Origin: an uncultured Ruminococcus sp. | Lineage (GTDB): Bacteria > Bacillota > Clostridia > Oscillospirales > Acutalibacteraceae | Assembly: GCA_934476515.1 (NCBI GenBank) | Contig: CAKSNZ010000027.1 | Span: 1-30,470, forward strand | Length of the DNA: 30,470 nt | Direction: 5' to 3' | In this document: positions 1-5,971 of the stretch, piece by piece | Layout: every line of letters starts with the position of its first letter | How positions within the stretch are numbered: position 1 is the stretch's first letter | Position numbers and translations under genes: made by a program | Notes under the pieces: generated by a model | What the model saw: only the letters and a program-made list of their open reading frames with translations | Database searches by the model: none | What the model was told of the DNA's origin: nothing

Positions 1-80
1 TCCCTCAGACGAGGGAGCTGTCGATTGTAAATTGACGGAACGGCAATTTACCTTTTATAAATCGACTGAAGGAGGGATAA
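1..80. repeat. Palindromic interspersed repeat, cut by the window edge
   Basis: The segment holds nested inverted repeats. GAGGGA at 11-16 can pair with TCCCTC at 1-6; TCGATT at 21-26 pairs with AATCGA at 60-65; GTAAATTG at 27-34 pairs with CAATTTAC at 44-51. The complementary strand begins TTATCCCTC and contains CGACAGCTCCCTC, which resembles short palindromic repeats scattered through many Ruminococcus/Faecalibacterium-type genomes (recalled, not searched). There is no open reading frame. Its left boundary is unknown because the window starts inside it. Confidence 0.55.
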
Positions 81-250
81 AACTATAAATTAGATGAATT
101 AATCGGTTATTCTTTAATTAACCTATATTACATAAACAACTCCACAAACCCCAATTTGTTGACATAATTTATATCAGCATGAACAAAATTAAGGACGATT
201 TTAGAAAAATGATTTTACACAATTTAAAATCACTTTACAATATAAATTAC

Positions 251-285
251 ATAATAAAAAATCCAATAGGGAAGACCTACTGGAT
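251..285 (-). terminator. Intrinsic terminator of tRNA-Thr(CGT)
   Basis: Reading leftward from the tRNA 3' end, a 10-bp stem (285-276 with 270-261, one G-U pair) with a 5-nt loop is followed by a run of U corresponding to A256-A260. It sits two bases past the encoded CCA, so the tRNA is probably transcribed alone. Confidence 0.8.
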
Positions 286-287
286 TT

Positions 288-362
288 TGGAGCTAGAGAT
301 GGGAATTGAACCCACGACCTATTGATTACGAGGCAATTATTCTACCACTGAACTACTCTAGC
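288..362 (-). tRNA. tRNA-Thr (anticodon CGT), CCA encoded
   Basis: The minus strand folds as a full cloverleaf of 72 nt plus encoded CCA at 288-290. The acceptor stem is GCTAGAG/CTCTAGC, the D stem GTTC/GAAT, the anticodon loop CTCGTAA and the T loop TTCAATT. Anticodon CGT reads the ACG threonine codon. The discriminator is U, as in the second tRNA-Thr at 7435-7510. The base of the anticodon loop has a C31-U39 mismatch, so the stem has four pairs instead of five. Identity rests on the anticodon and on the shared discriminator. Confidence 0.85.
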
Positions 363-431
363 ATAATATGTGATGCTTTTGCACGTTTATACACAAATAC
401 TAATAGTTATTTAATATATAATAACATAAAT

Positions 432-460
432 AATATAAACTTTCATCACTCTTTTGTCAA
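432..460 (-). promoter_or_regulatory. Promoter of tRNA-Thr(CGT)
   Basis: On the minus strand TTGACA (460-455) and TATATT (437-432) are separated by exactly 17 nt, a near-consensus sigma-A promoter. It predicts a start near 425 and a leader of about 60 nt before the tRNA. Confidence 0.75.
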
Positions 461-539
461 TATGTAGAAAATAATTGCAAATTTATTTTATCATTCAGTA
501 AAACTTATTCACTAAAGGTGAAAATACTAGTGCAAAACA

Positions 540-568
540 ATGACATACTATTAATAAAAAGCTATAAT
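540..568 (+). promoter_or_regulatory. Promoter of the XRE regulator gene
   Basis: ATGACA (540-545) and TATAAT (563-568) have 17-nt spacing. Transcription would start near 575 and give a leader of about 90 nt. Together with the divergent tRNA promoter and the inverted repeat at 603-620, this accounts for the gene-free stretch 363-666; nothing else was recognised there. Confidence 0.65.
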
Positions 569-602
569 AATTATACGAACAAATAGTAACGAAATTTATT
601 TT

Positions 603-620
603 ATATACATTTTTGTATAT
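603..620. promoter_or_regulatory. Inverted repeat, candidate operator
   Basis: ATATAC (603-608) and GTATAT (615-620) form a perfect 6-bp inverted repeat with a 6-nt T-rich spacer. It lies downstream of the predicted start and 46 bases before the XRE gene. Small XRE repressors often bind such half-sites and repress themselves; that role here is an inference. Confidence 0.4.
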
Positions 621-666
621 GTAATATTAATTTTTACGTGCAACATACTAAAAAAGAGGTGTTATT

Positions 667-1020
667 ATGGCAAACAAAAATCTAGGTAATTTATTAAAAA
701 TTTATCGCAAAAATTCTCTATTAACTCAGCAACAAGTTGCAGATGCATTAAACATAAATCGTACAACTTATACTTACTATGAAACAGGTAAGACAGAACC
801 ATCTATTGATACTTTGCACAAGCTTATTAAAATTTTTGGTATCACATATGATGATTTGCTACCATCAGAAAAGAATCCTAAGAGTATCAAAGACTCATTT
901 TTAAGAGCTAAGGGTGATGAAGCAATTTATAACCTAACTAAAGAGGAACAGCAGTTCATTATCTCTCTAAGAGCAATGAGTCCTGAAGAGAGAGAAGAAT
1001 TTCTAAAGAATTTAAAATAA
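667..1020 (+). CDS. XRE-family helix-turn-helix transcriptional regulator
   Basis: This 117-residue protein has an N-terminal XRE/Cro-type helix-turn-helix at about residues 8-62 (LTQQQVADALNINRTTYTYY, then ETGKTEPS and a tail ending YDDLLP). Such proteins bind DNA as dimers. The remaining 50 residues are charged and end in a helix-forming SPEEREEFLKNLK stretch, perhaps for dimerisation; no metabolite or peptidase domain is visible. GAGGTG six bases before the ATG supports the start. The gene is monocistronic, with its own promoter and an AT-rich hairpin over its stop codon. Its targets are unknown; autoregulation through the inverted repeat at 603-620 is possible. Confidence 0.85.
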   Translation: MANKNLGNLLKIYRKNSLLTQQQVADALNINRTTYTYYETGKTEPSIDTLHKLIKIFGITYDDLLPSEKNPKSIKDSFLRAKGDEAIYNLTKEEQQFIISLRAMSPEEREEFLKNLK

Positions 1021-1049
1021 TTTGTAATAATTATTTACAAATTATTTTT
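1014..1049 (+). terminator. AT-rich hairpin after the XRE gene
   Basis: A perfect 14-bp stem (1014-1027 with 1035-1048) with a 7-nt loop ends in a T run. It includes the stop codon of the upstream gene and overlaps the -35 box of the rpsO promoter. The stem has only two G-C pairs, so termination may be weak. Confidence 0.5.
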
Positions 1050-1062
1050 ACTGTGTTATAAT
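1034..1062 (+). promoter_or_regulatory. Promoter of rpsO
   Basis: TTTACA (1034-1039), a 17-nt spacer and a perfect TATAAT (1057-1062). The predicted start is near 1069, giving a leader of about 97 nt. Confidence 0.8.
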
Positions 1063-1072
1063 ACACAAGATA

Positions 1073-1139
1073 GCTTAATCACGGATTATGGAGTATGCCA
1101 CAATGTGGATTTCCTGTTTCCTTAACCTGTGAAAAAAGC
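1073..1139 (+). promoter_or_regulatory. Structured rpsO leader
   Basis: Pairing of 1079-1084 with 1127-1132 (TCACGG with CTGTGA, one G-U) is extended outward by GCTT (1073-1076) with AAGC (1136-1139). It encloses a small CCAC/GTGG hairpin at 1098-1108. S15 represses its own mRNA through leader structures in several bacteria, including Geobacillus. A similar role here is inferred from position and foldability only. Confidence 0.45.
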
Positions 1140-1165
1140 GATAATAATGAAAGGTGGAAAACACA

Positions 1166-1429
1166 ATGCTAAAAGAAGAAAAGCTTGCTATTATGCAGGA
1201 ATATGCTACTCACGAAGGCGACACAGGTTCCCCTGAAGTACAGATTGCACTTCTATCAAAGAGAATTAAGGACCTAACTGCTCATCTACAGCAGCATCCA
1301 AAGGATCATCACTCAAGAAGAGGTCTATACAAGATGATCGGTCAGAGAAAGAGCCTACTTAAGTATCTTACAAAGGTTGACATCGAAAGATACCGTTCAA
1401 TCATTAAGAGACTTGGTATCCGTAAGTAA
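1166..1429 (+). CDS. rpsO: 30S ribosomal protein S15
   Basis: S15 is a primary binder of the 16S rRNA central domain and forms an intersubunit bridge with 23S rRNA. The 87-residue product carries the family signatures [19 protein letters not shown] and [19 protein letters not shown] and ends RLGIRK. I chose ATG at 1166 rather than the GTG at 1154. The SD sequence AAAGGTGG (1150-1157) lies 8 bases before it and covers the GTG, and 87 residues matches the usual 87-89. The gene has its own promoter and terminator. Its position just ahead of pnp is the widespread bacterial rpsO-pnp arrangement. Confidence 0.97.
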   Translation: MLKEEKLAIMQEYATHEGDTGSPEVQIALLSKRIKDLTAHLQQHPKDHHSRRGLYKMIGQRKSLLKYLTKVDIERYRSIIKRLGIRK

Positions 1430-1441
1430 TAGTAAAAATTT

Positions 1442-1473
1442 AGGGCGAAGGGTTTTCCCTTTGCCCTTGTTTT
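1442..1473 (+). terminator. Intrinsic terminator of rpsO
   Basis: An 11-bp stem (1442-1452 with 1457-1467, one G-U) with a TTTT loop is followed by TTGTTTT. Some readthrough could feed pnp, which lacks an equally clear promoter of its own. Confidence 0.85.
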
Positions 1474-1501
1474 GATAAAAAAACTTTTTTGCAATAAGTA
1501 G

Positions 1502-1606
1502 TTACAGGATTTTCCAAGTGCATTTAGCAGTAAAACGAACACATACTTATCTTTTTATTTATATTTTTATGTGGTGGTTTTATTGCTAAAACCGAAAATC
1601 CTGTAA
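1502..1606 (+). promoter_or_regulatory. Long two-part stem in the pnp leader
   Basis: The outer helix is 13 perfect pairs (1502-1514 with 1594-1606). After an asymmetric internal loop (8 nt and 3 nt), the inner helix adds 14 pairs with one G-U (1523-1536 with 1577-1590). The apical loop is about 40 nt. It lies between the rpsO terminator and the pnp SD. In E. coli a comparable pnp leader stem is cut by RNase III and then used by PNPase to repress itself; the analogy is an inference. Confidence 0.75.
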
Positions 1607-1637
1607 ACAAAATTTATTTATAGGAGGTATTGCAAAT

Positions 1638-3833
1638 ATGAACAAAGCAATGGTATTTGATAAGTACAGAAAATTTGAAACAGAATTTGCAGGCAGACCA
1701 CTGGTTGTTGAAACAGGTAAAATGACTCAGCTAGCTAACGGTGCTTGTCTTGTAAGATATGGCGAAACAGTTGTACATGTTGCTTGTACTGCTTCTGAAA
1801 AGCCAAGAGAAGGAGTTGACTTCTTCCCTCTATCTGTTGACTATGAAGAAAAAATGTATTCAGTAGGTAAGATTCCCGGTTCTTACCTAAAGAGAGAAGG
1901 CAGACCTTCAGAAAAAGCTATCCTTACTTCTCGTGTAATTGACAGACCAATCAGACCTCTATTCCCTAAGGATATGAGAAATGACTGTTCAATCGTATGT
2001 ACAGTAATGTCAGTTGACCCGGATTGTCAGCCTGAAATTGCAGCTATGATTGGTACTTCAATTGCTATTTCAATTTCCGATGTTCCTTGGAACGGTCCTG
2101 TTTCTTCTTGTTCAGTAGGTTTAGTTGATGGCGAAATCGTTATTAACCCAACACTTGAACAGAGAGCAGTTTCTGATATGGCAACAACAGTTGCTTCAAC
2201 ATCAGAAAGAATTGCTATGATTGAAGCCGGTGCAAACTGTGTTGATGATGACACAATGTACAAGGCAATTATGGCAGGTCACGAAGCTAACCAGCCAATT
2301 ATTCAATTCATCAAGAATATTCAGGAAGAAATCGGTAAGCCAAAGTTTGACTATCCATCAAATGAACCTGATCACGATATGTTTGAAGCAATTTACAACT
2401 TTGCTGAAGCTGATGTTAAGGTTGCTATGGATACAGACGATAAGAACATTCGTGACGAAAGACTACTTCCAATCTATGATGCAGTTCATGAAAAGTTCGA
2501 CGAAATCTATCCTGAACAAGAAGCAAAAATTGACGAATGTATGTATAAAACTCAGAAGACAATCGTAAGAAGATGGCTACTTGACGAACAGAAGAGAGTT
2601 GACGGCAGAGGCATGGACGATATTAGACCACTAGCTTCTGAAGTTGGTATTCTTCCAAGAGTTCACGGTTCAGGTTTGTTCACAAGAGGACAAACTCAGG
2701 TTCTTACAGTTGCTACTTTAGGTTCTGTTTCTGAACAGCAGTATCTTGACGGTATTGATGAAGAAGAAACAAAGAGATATATCCACCACTACAACTTCCC
2801 TAGTTACTCAGTAGGCGAAACAAAGCCAAGCAGAGGTCCGGGCAGAAGAGAAATCGGTCACGGTGCTTTAGCAGAAAGAGCATTAAAGCCTGTTATTCCA
2901 TCAGTTGAAGAATTCCCATATACACTAAGACTTGTATCAGAAATTCTTTCTTCTAACGGTTCAACTTCTCAGGGTTCAATCTGTGGTTCAACACTGGCAC
3001 TTATGGATGCAGGTGTTCCAATCAAAGCTCCTGTAGCAGGTATTTCTTGTGGTCTTATTACTGAAGGCGAACGCTGGATGACAATGGTTGACATTCAGGG
3101 TGTTGAAGACTTCTTTGGCGATATGGACTTTAAGGTAGCAGGTACTAAGGACGGTATCACAGCTATTCAGATGGACCTTAAGATTTCAGGCCTACTACCT
3201 GAAATGGTTAAGGAAGCTCTAGCAAAGACTCACAAAGCAAGAAACTACATTCTTGATGAAGTTATGCTAAAGGCTATTCCTGAACCAAGACATGAACTAA
3301 GCAAGTATGCTCCTAAGATGTTCACTACTCAGATTCCTGCAGACAAGATCTCTGAAGTTATCGGTAAGAGTGGTAAGGTTATCAAGGAAATTCAGGCTGA
3401 ATGTGAAGTTAAGGTTGACATTACAGAAGAAGGCGAAAGTGCAAATGTATTTGTTGCCGGTATTGATACAGAAAAGTGCAAGAAGGCTCTTTCAATCATT
3501 GAAATGATTGCTAACGGTCCTGAAATCGGTGCTATCTATATTGGTAAGGTAACAAGAATTATGGACTTCGGTGCATTTATTGAAATTGCTCCGGGTATGG
3601 AAGGCCTATGCCACATTAGTAAGCTTGATGTTAAGAGAACAGAAAAGGTTACTGATGTTGTTAATGTTGGTGATGTTATCAGAGTTAAGGTTGAAGAAAT
3701 TGACGATAAGGGCAGACTAAATCTTTCAAGAAGAGCTGTTCTAATTGAAGTTGACGGTTTAACTCCTGAAAATACTCTTGAAGATAGACCAAGAAGACCT
3801 CACAACAATCACAACAGAAACGGCAGAAGATAA
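1638..3833 (+). CDS. pnp: Polyribonucleotide nucleotidyltransferase (PNPase)
   Basis: PNPase degrades RNA 3' to 5' using phosphate and releases nucleoside diphosphates; it acts as a cytoplasmic trimer. The 731 residues show the standard order: first RNase PH-like domain (about 12-145), an alpha-helical linker, second RNase PH-like domain (about 320-460 and on to the catalytic GDMDFKVAGT near 493-502), a KH domain with IGKSGKVIKEIQ near 574, and an S1 domain from about 630 (GKVTRIMDFGAFIEI) to 695. The tail is basic and rich in Asn, His and Arg. AGGAGGT nine bases before the ATG supports the start. The preceding leader forms a long stem that may mediate autoregulation. Confidence 0.98.
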   Translation: MNKAMVFDKYRKFETEFAGRPLVVETGKMTQLANGACLVRYGETVVHVACTASEKPREGVDFFPLSVDYEEKMYSVGKIPGSYLKREGRPSEKAILTSRVIDRPIRPLFPKDMRNDCSIVCTVMSVDPDCQPEIAAMIGTSIAISISDVPWNGPVSSCSVGLVDGEIVINPTLEQRAVSDMATTVASTSERIAMIEAGANCVDDDTMYKAIMAGHEANQPIIQFIKNIQEEIGKPKFDYPSNEPDHDMFEAIYNFAEADVKVAMDTDDKNIRDERLLPIYDAVHEKFDEIYPEQEAKIDECMYKTQKTIVRRWLLDEQKRVDGRGMDDIRPLASEVGILPRVHGSGLFTRGQTQVLTVATLGSVSEQQYLDGIDEEETKRYIHHYNFPSYSVGETKPSRGPGRREIGHGALAERALKPVIPSVEEFPYTLRLVSEILSSNGSTSQGSICGSTLALMDAGVPIKAPVAGISCGLITEGERWMTMVDIQGVEDFFGDMDFKVAGTKDGITAIQMDLKISGLLPEMVKEALAKTHKARNYILDEVMLKAIPEPRHELSKYAPKMFTTQIPADKISEVIGKSGKVIKEIQAECEVKVDITEEGESANVFVAGIDTEKCKKALSIIEMIANGPEIGAIYIGKVTRIMDFGAFIEIAPGMEGLCHISKLDVKRTEKVTDVVNVGDVIRVKVEEIDDKGRLNLSRRAVLIEVDGLTPENTLEDRPRRPHNNHNRNGRR

Positions 3834-3854
3834 TTTAATCTAAGCTAATAAATT

Positions 3855-3886
3855 AAGGGTTGAAGTTTTAAAACTTCAACCCTTTT
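3855..3886. terminator. Terminator between pnp and a convergent gene
   Basis: A perfect 30-bp palindrome (15 + 15, AAGGGTTGAAG arms) lies between two convergent genes. TTTTCTGTT on the right gives a good pnp terminator. The leftward tail is a weaker TTAATTT, so efficiency for the minus-strand gene is less sure. Confidence 0.85.
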
Positions 3887-3889
3887 CTG

Positions 3890-4552
3890 TTACCTAATTT
3901 TCTTTATTCCTACAATCTCTTCTCCATCAAATTGATAAATCAAATCCAATGACTTACTGTTCTTATCATAATGATACAGTTCACAAGGATACCACCAATT
4001 TGTATTAAGTTCAAGATAAACATAATAGTCATTGTTGTCACTAAATATTTTCATATTGATTTTATCATGCTTTACATTTTCAACTGCATCAATAATATCA
4101 TCCAGTACAGGTGTTATTTCTACTGTCTTTCCATTTTCGTCAGATAATTTACTTGGTGGCACAGGTTCATCATCATTATAAGAAGTGAAATAGCTATAAG
4201 AATATATCTCAGCATTATCTATTTCAAAAGGCTCTATTGACTTTAAGTCAACATCAGTGTCAAGAAGATTATCTATAGGGTCTTTTGAAGAATAAATTCT
4301 GTAATAATTTTTCTCAATTGAATTATTTTTTATAACATCACTTTTCAAAATATCAATATCATATTTATCAAGTACATCACCTTTATCTACAGTCACCACA
4401 TCAATAATAGGTGTTTTAGTAAAGGAGTCTATTACATCACAAACAGTAAAAAAAGCAAAGAAAGGAAGGTAAATTCTCATAATCAAAATTATAACTATCA
4501 GTACCCAAGCACCTATGCTAATCAGTATAGCTTTACCTTTACTACTTTTCAT
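3890..4552 (-). CDS. Uncharacterised membrane-anchored extracytoplasmic protein
   Basis: I do not recognise a family for this 220-residue product. It starts MKSSKGKAILIS, has one long hydrophobic segment at about residues 8-35, and continues as an acidic, Tyr/Asp/Asn-rich domain probably outside the membrane. The lack of a lipobox or cleavage motif suggests an N-terminal anchor. ATG at 4552 is preferred over an upstream ATG at 4606 because GAGGTG lies 7 bases before it and the upstream ATG is inside the predicted leader. The gene has its own strong promoter, faces the DUF2975/XRE pair across a 166-bp divergent region, and converges on pnp. Confidence 0.7.
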   Translation of the reverse strand: MKSSKGKAILISIGAWVLIVIILIMRIYLPFFAFFTVCDVIDSFTKTPIIDVVTVDKGDVLDKYDIDILKSDVIKNNSIEKNYYRIYSSKDPIDNLLDTDVDLKSIEPFEIDNAEIYSYSYFTSYNDDEPVPPSKLSDENGKTVEITPVLDDIIDAVENVKHDKINMKIFSDNNDYYVYLELNTNWWYPCELYHYDKNSKSLDLIYQFDGEEIVGIKKIR

Positions 4553-4594
4553 AAAATGCACCTCGTTCCATAAAAAACATTTGTCTTTAGCTAA

Positions 4595-4623
4595 AGTATA
4601 TTCCACAAAAGCACAAAAGTCAA
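4595..4623 (-). promoter_or_regulatory. Promoter of the anchored unknown gene
   Basis: On the minus strand TTGACT (4623-4618) and TATACT (4600-4595) are 17 nt apart. Its -35 box lies only 31 bp from that of the divergent promoter at 4655-4683, so one bound regulator could affect both. Confidence 0.75.
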
Positions 4624-4654
4624 TAATAATTTATTGAATTACGATAAATAATTA

Positions 4655-4683
4655 TTGACTTATAAGATAGCAGTTGCTATAAT
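4655..4683 (+). promoter_or_regulatory. Promoter of the DUF2975-XRE pair
   Basis: TTGACT (4655-4660), a 17-nt spacer and a perfect TATAAT (4678-4683), followed by a short leader of about 28 nt. Confidence 0.8.
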
Positions 4684-4718
4684 ATATGTGTAATAAAATA
4701 TGATTTTGTGGTGATTTT

Positions 4719-5195
4719 ATGACAAGTAAAAATTTATCTAACCTTATGAAAGTTATAATTATAATCTTCGGTATATGTGGTATAGTCCTTTATGGCATTA
4801 CTGTTTTCAAAGGTTTTGACTTTATAAACGGCTATCCACTTAACACAGCAAAAAATTTACCTTGGATGATTTTTCTCCTTATTACCGGTATTCCTTGCTA
4901 TGCAGTTTTATATCAAGGTTGGAGAATTGCTAATACCATTTCAACAGATGGTGCTTTTTGCAAGGATAATTCCAGAAGGCTTAAAGTTATAGGCATTTTG
5001 GCATTAATCACATCAGTATATCACTTTATCGGTGACACAACTTTTCTGTTACTAGGCACAATCAATACTCCACTATACCTATGTGAGATTTTAATATTTG
5101 TTATTGGCATAGCCATTGCTATTACTTCATTTGTTCTTTCATATCTAACAAGTAAGGCAACAACAATTAAAGAAGAAAATGACCTAACAATATAA
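4719..5195 (+). CDS. DUF2975-type four-helix membrane protein
   Basis: The 158 residues contain four hydrophobic segments (about 10-32, 47-68, 87-112 and 118-145) and the mid-protein pattern ISTDGAFCKDNSRRLKVIG, typical of DUF2975 proteins. These are usually encoded directly before a small Cro/CI-like regulator, as here: the XRE gene follows after 12 bases. The pair is presumed to form a regulatory module in which the membrane protein influences the regulator, but no mechanism can be read from the sequence. The ribosome binding site is weak (GTGGTG). Family assignment comes from pattern and neighbourhood, not from a search. Confidence 0.75.
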   Translation: MTSKNLSNLMKVIIIIFGICGIVLYGITVFKGFDFINGYPLNTAKNLPWMIFLLITGIPCYAVLYQGWRIANTISTDGAFCKDNSRRLKVIGILALITSVYHFIGDTTFLLLGTINTPLYLCEILIFVIGIAIAITSFVLSYLTSKATTIKEENDLTI

Positions 5196-5207
5196 GGAGA
5201 ATATAAA

Positions 5208-5426
5208 ATGGATGGAGAAATAATTTTTAACATAGATGTTATGTTGGCTAAAAGAAAAATGAGTGTTACTGAACTTGCCAACAAAGTAGGAATAACTATA
5301 GCTAACATATCTGTACTGAAAAACGGCAAAGCAAAAGCAATAAGAGTTAGCACCTTAGCAAAATTATGTGAGGCACTTGATTGTCAACCGGCAGATTTAT
5401 TGGAGTATAGAAAAACTGAAAATTAA
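5208..5426 (+). CDS. Small Cro/CI-type HTH regulator (DUF2975 partner)
   Basis: This 72-residue protein is almost entirely one helix-turn-helix domain: MSVTELANKVGITIANISVL followed by KNGKAKAIRVSTLAKLCEAL and the closing CQPADLLEY. That layout matches the YozG-like regulators found next to DUF2975 genes. AAGGAG eight bases before the ATG supports the start. It shares a transcript with the upstream membrane gene and ends at a terminator shared with the opposing gene. Its likely targets include its own promoter region and perhaps the adjacent divergent promoter at 4595-4623 (inference). Confidence 0.88.
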   Translation: MDGEIIFNIDVMLAKRKMSVTELANKVGITIANISVLKNGKAKAIRVSTLAKLCEALDCQPADLLEYRKTEN

Positions 5427-5435
5427 CAAAAAATT

Positions 5436-5460
5436 CCCCTCTCATTGAGAGGAGTTTTGT
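5436..5460. terminator. Bidirectional terminator
   Basis: An 8-bp stem with one mismatch, built on CCTCTC/GAGAGG (5436-5443 with 5447-5454), is followed by TTTTGT to the right. On the other strand GAATTTTTTG follows the hairpin, so it can serve both convergent genes. Confidence 0.8.
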
Positions 5461-5471
5461 AATTATATACT

Positions 5472-5867
5472 TTAATTTACACAAATACTATCCTTTATTT
5501 TTTCATAGGTCTTTTCACCGATACCGTAAACCTTTACAATATCTTTTTTATCTTTAAAAGCACCATACTTTTCTCTATAATTCACAATGGCATTGGCTTT
5601 AGTTTCACCAATCATTCTTATGGTGCAAAGTTCCTGTACCGAAGCAGTATTTATATTTACAATTACTTTTTGTGTGGTTGTATAGGTCTTTTTATTCACA
5701 TTTTGGTTGTAATATGTGGAAAACTCAGTTGTAGCAGTAGCATTAATATTTTCAGTTTTTACTGTATGAGGTACAAAGTCAAAGAACACATTGACCAAAA
5801 CAAGAACCGTAGCAAAGATAATTCCAACTATTACAATTAATTTTTCGGGAGATAACTTTTTCTTCAT
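5472..5867 (-). CDS. ComEA-like helix-hairpin-helix DNA-binding protein
   Basis: The 131-residue product has a short basic N-terminus, one membrane segment (about residues 10-30), a polar Thr/Asn-rich linker and a C-terminal tandem helix-hairpin-helix domain at 71-126. That domain holds INTASVQELCTIRMIGETKA and DIVKVYGIGEKTYEKI. This is the plan of ComEA, the surface DNA receptor of natural transformation, although the linker is short and the usual SLBB-type middle region is absent. ATG at 5867 is chosen because GGTGAT precedes it and it begins MKKKLSPEKL. No comEC or other competence gene is adjacent, so a role in DNA uptake is only one possibility. Confidence 0.8.
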   Translation of the reverse strand: MKKKLSPEKLIVIVGIIFATVLVLVNVFFDFVPHTVKTENINATATTEFSTYYNQNVNKKTYTTTQKVIVNINTASVQELCTIRMIGETKANAIVNYREKYGAFKDKKDIVKVYGIGEKTYEKIKDSICVN

Positions 5868-5883
5868 AAAAATCACCAATATA

Positions 5884-5912
5884 ATTATACACTGCACCAA
5901 AAATTAATACAA
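5884..5912 (-). promoter_or_regulatory. Promoter of the ComEA-like gene
   Basis: On the minus strand TTGTAT (5912-5907), a 17-nt spacer and TATAAT (5889-5884). The predicted leader is very short, about 10 nt. Confidence 0.65.
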
Positions 5913-5920
5913 TTAATTAA

Positions 5921-5949
5921 TTGACTTAATATGTGAAAAGATATAAAAT
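5921..5949 (+). promoter_or_regulatory. Promoter of the DHHW-protein gene
   Basis: TTGACT (5921-5926), a 17-nt spacer and TAAAAT (5944-5949), lying back to back with the ComEA-like promoter. Confidence 0.7.
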
Positions 5950-5971
5950 TAAATGAGAATGGAGTGGAGTT

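Noticed and set aside
1478..1501. Own promoter for pnp after the rpsO terminator (TTGATA near 1472)
   Set aside because: The matching -10 at 17 nt is TAAGTA, too poor to report as a feature.
1342..1542. A 66-codon minus-strand frame over the rpsO end, its terminator and the pnp leader
   Set aside because: It runs through a terminator and the pnp leader stem and lies antisense to conserved S15 codons.
2221..2568. A 115-codon alternative frame on the plus strand inside pnp
   Set aside because: It is out of frame with intact PNPase domains on both sides, so it is neither a frameshift nor a separate gene.
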